From contig NZ_SLWY01000017.1 of the NCBI RefSeq assembly GCF_004341245.1, positions 1 through 64,000 on the forward strand: DNA of 64,000 nucleotides, written 5' to 3'. The position numbers were made by a program, and so were the translations under genes. Source of the stretch: Plasticicumulans lactativorans. Its GTDB lineage: Bacteria > Pseudomonadota > Gammaproteobacteria > Competibacterales > Competibacteraceae. Each line of letters begins with the position of its first letter. The stretch's first letter is position 1. Of the stretch, positions 63,724 to 64,000 are shown one piece after another. The notes below the pieces were generated by a model, which saw only the letters and a program-made list of their open reading frames with translations, was not told the origin of the DNA and ran no database searches.

Positions 63724-64000
63724 TCAGCGTGGTTCTAGCACGGCGAAGATGCCGGCGAAGGGGCGGCCGAGCCAGCGGCTCGCGCCGGCGTATGGCTGGC
63801 CGGCGAGGTAGAGCTGCGAGATCGTGCCGTCGAGGTAGAGCGCGTCGCGGCAGCCGAGGTGGTCGCGGAACACGCGCGCGAAGGCGTGGAAGGTCACCGG
63901 CGACTCGCTGATCACGAACAGCACCCGCTGCGGCTGCGGCGCACACACCCCGCTGCGGATGTGGCGGCTGTCGGAGGTCGCGGCAAAGCGCGGGTTGATG
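63724..64000 (-). CDS. Phosphodiester glycosidase-like (NAGPA/DUF2233) protein, 5' end cut
   Basis: The C-terminal 92 residues of a protein that continues beyond the window edge. The frame is open to 64000 and reads NPRFAATSDSRHIRSGVC, then QRVLFVISESPVTFHAFARV and CRDALYLDGTISQLY, the pattern of the phosphodiester glycosidase family (N-acetylglucosamine-1-phosphodiester alpha-N-acetylglucosaminidase-like, DUF2233). Substrate in bacteria is often a cell-wall or exopolysaccharide phosphodiester. The upstream part must be seen to define length and export signal. Confidence 0.75.
   Translation of the reverse strand, partial: INPRFAATSDSRHIRSGVCAPQPQRVLFVISESPVTFHAFARVFRDHLGCRDALYLDGTISQLYLAGQPYAGASRWLGRPFAGIFAVLEPR

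Overview
The window is about 64 kb of high-GC (roughly 70% by eye) proteobacterial chromosome, densely coding. The fused RlmK/RlmL methyltransferase, SlyX, YcgL, a full recC-recB-recD set, a tkt-epd-pgk-fba gene order and a Pseudomonas-like nagA/nagB-II/nagF/nagE/GntR set favour a high-GC gammaproteobacterium. A betaproteobacterium is not excluded. PEP-CTERM proteins, a DNR-like regulator and a PuuD urate oxidase suggest an environmental, facultatively denitrifying, exopolysaccharide-producing organism. No rRNA, tRNA, CRISPR array, transposase or integrase was recognised.

Layout. 1-2650: a clearly AT-richer segment with one large minus-strand gene, read here as a PD-(D/E)XK-like nuclease fused to a PIN-like domain (candidate defence gene), followed by a gene-free stretch with three inverted repeats. 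3.1-6.4 kb: a CHRD/PEP-CTERM protein, a protein resembling the anthrax edema factor/CyaA/ExoY cyclase fold, a beta-carbonic anhydrase and a parvulin isomerase. 6.4-8.1 kb: DUF2249 protein, Crp/Fnr (DNR-type) regulator and DGC-domain protein with anaerobox-like sites. 8.1-21.1 kb (minus): two GTPases, recC, recB, recD, an acetyltransferase and a patatin, in near-continuous overlap. 21.2-25.6 kb: HAD phosphatase, a PEP-CTERM protein behind an anti-sigma/ECF sigma pair, and a multi-pass membrane protein. 25.7-31.5 kb: fumC, LysR regulator, aminotransferase, glycosyltransferase, YcgL and a second carbonic anhydrase.

31.5-38.1 kb (minus): peroxiredoxin, then tkt-epd-pgk-lipoprotein-fba, a central carbon operon. 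38.3 kb: metK. 39.6-47.9 kb: an N-acetylglucosamine regulon. nagA and nagB-II run left; a fused IIA-HPr-EI protein and NagE (IIC with two IIB domains) run right, followed by ppsR and the GntR repressor. Three copies of a 14-bp operator lie at the two divergent promoters and at the repressor gene, so transport, phosphorylation, deacetylation and deamination of GlcNAc appear to be controlled together.

47.9-58.9 kb: small secreted protein, methyltransferase, AraC regulator, acnA, PEBP-like protein, YcaC-like hydrolase, Tat-exported DUF882 protein, YbaK deacylase, slyX, rlmKL. 58.9-63.6 kb (minus): a urate catabolism operon (FCD regulator, uraH, puuD, uraD, purine permease). Its upstream region carries three 10-bp palindromes spaced exactly 23 bp apart. 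The right edge cuts a phosphodiester glycosidase-like gene.

All family assignments come from reading motifs by eye; no database search was possible.
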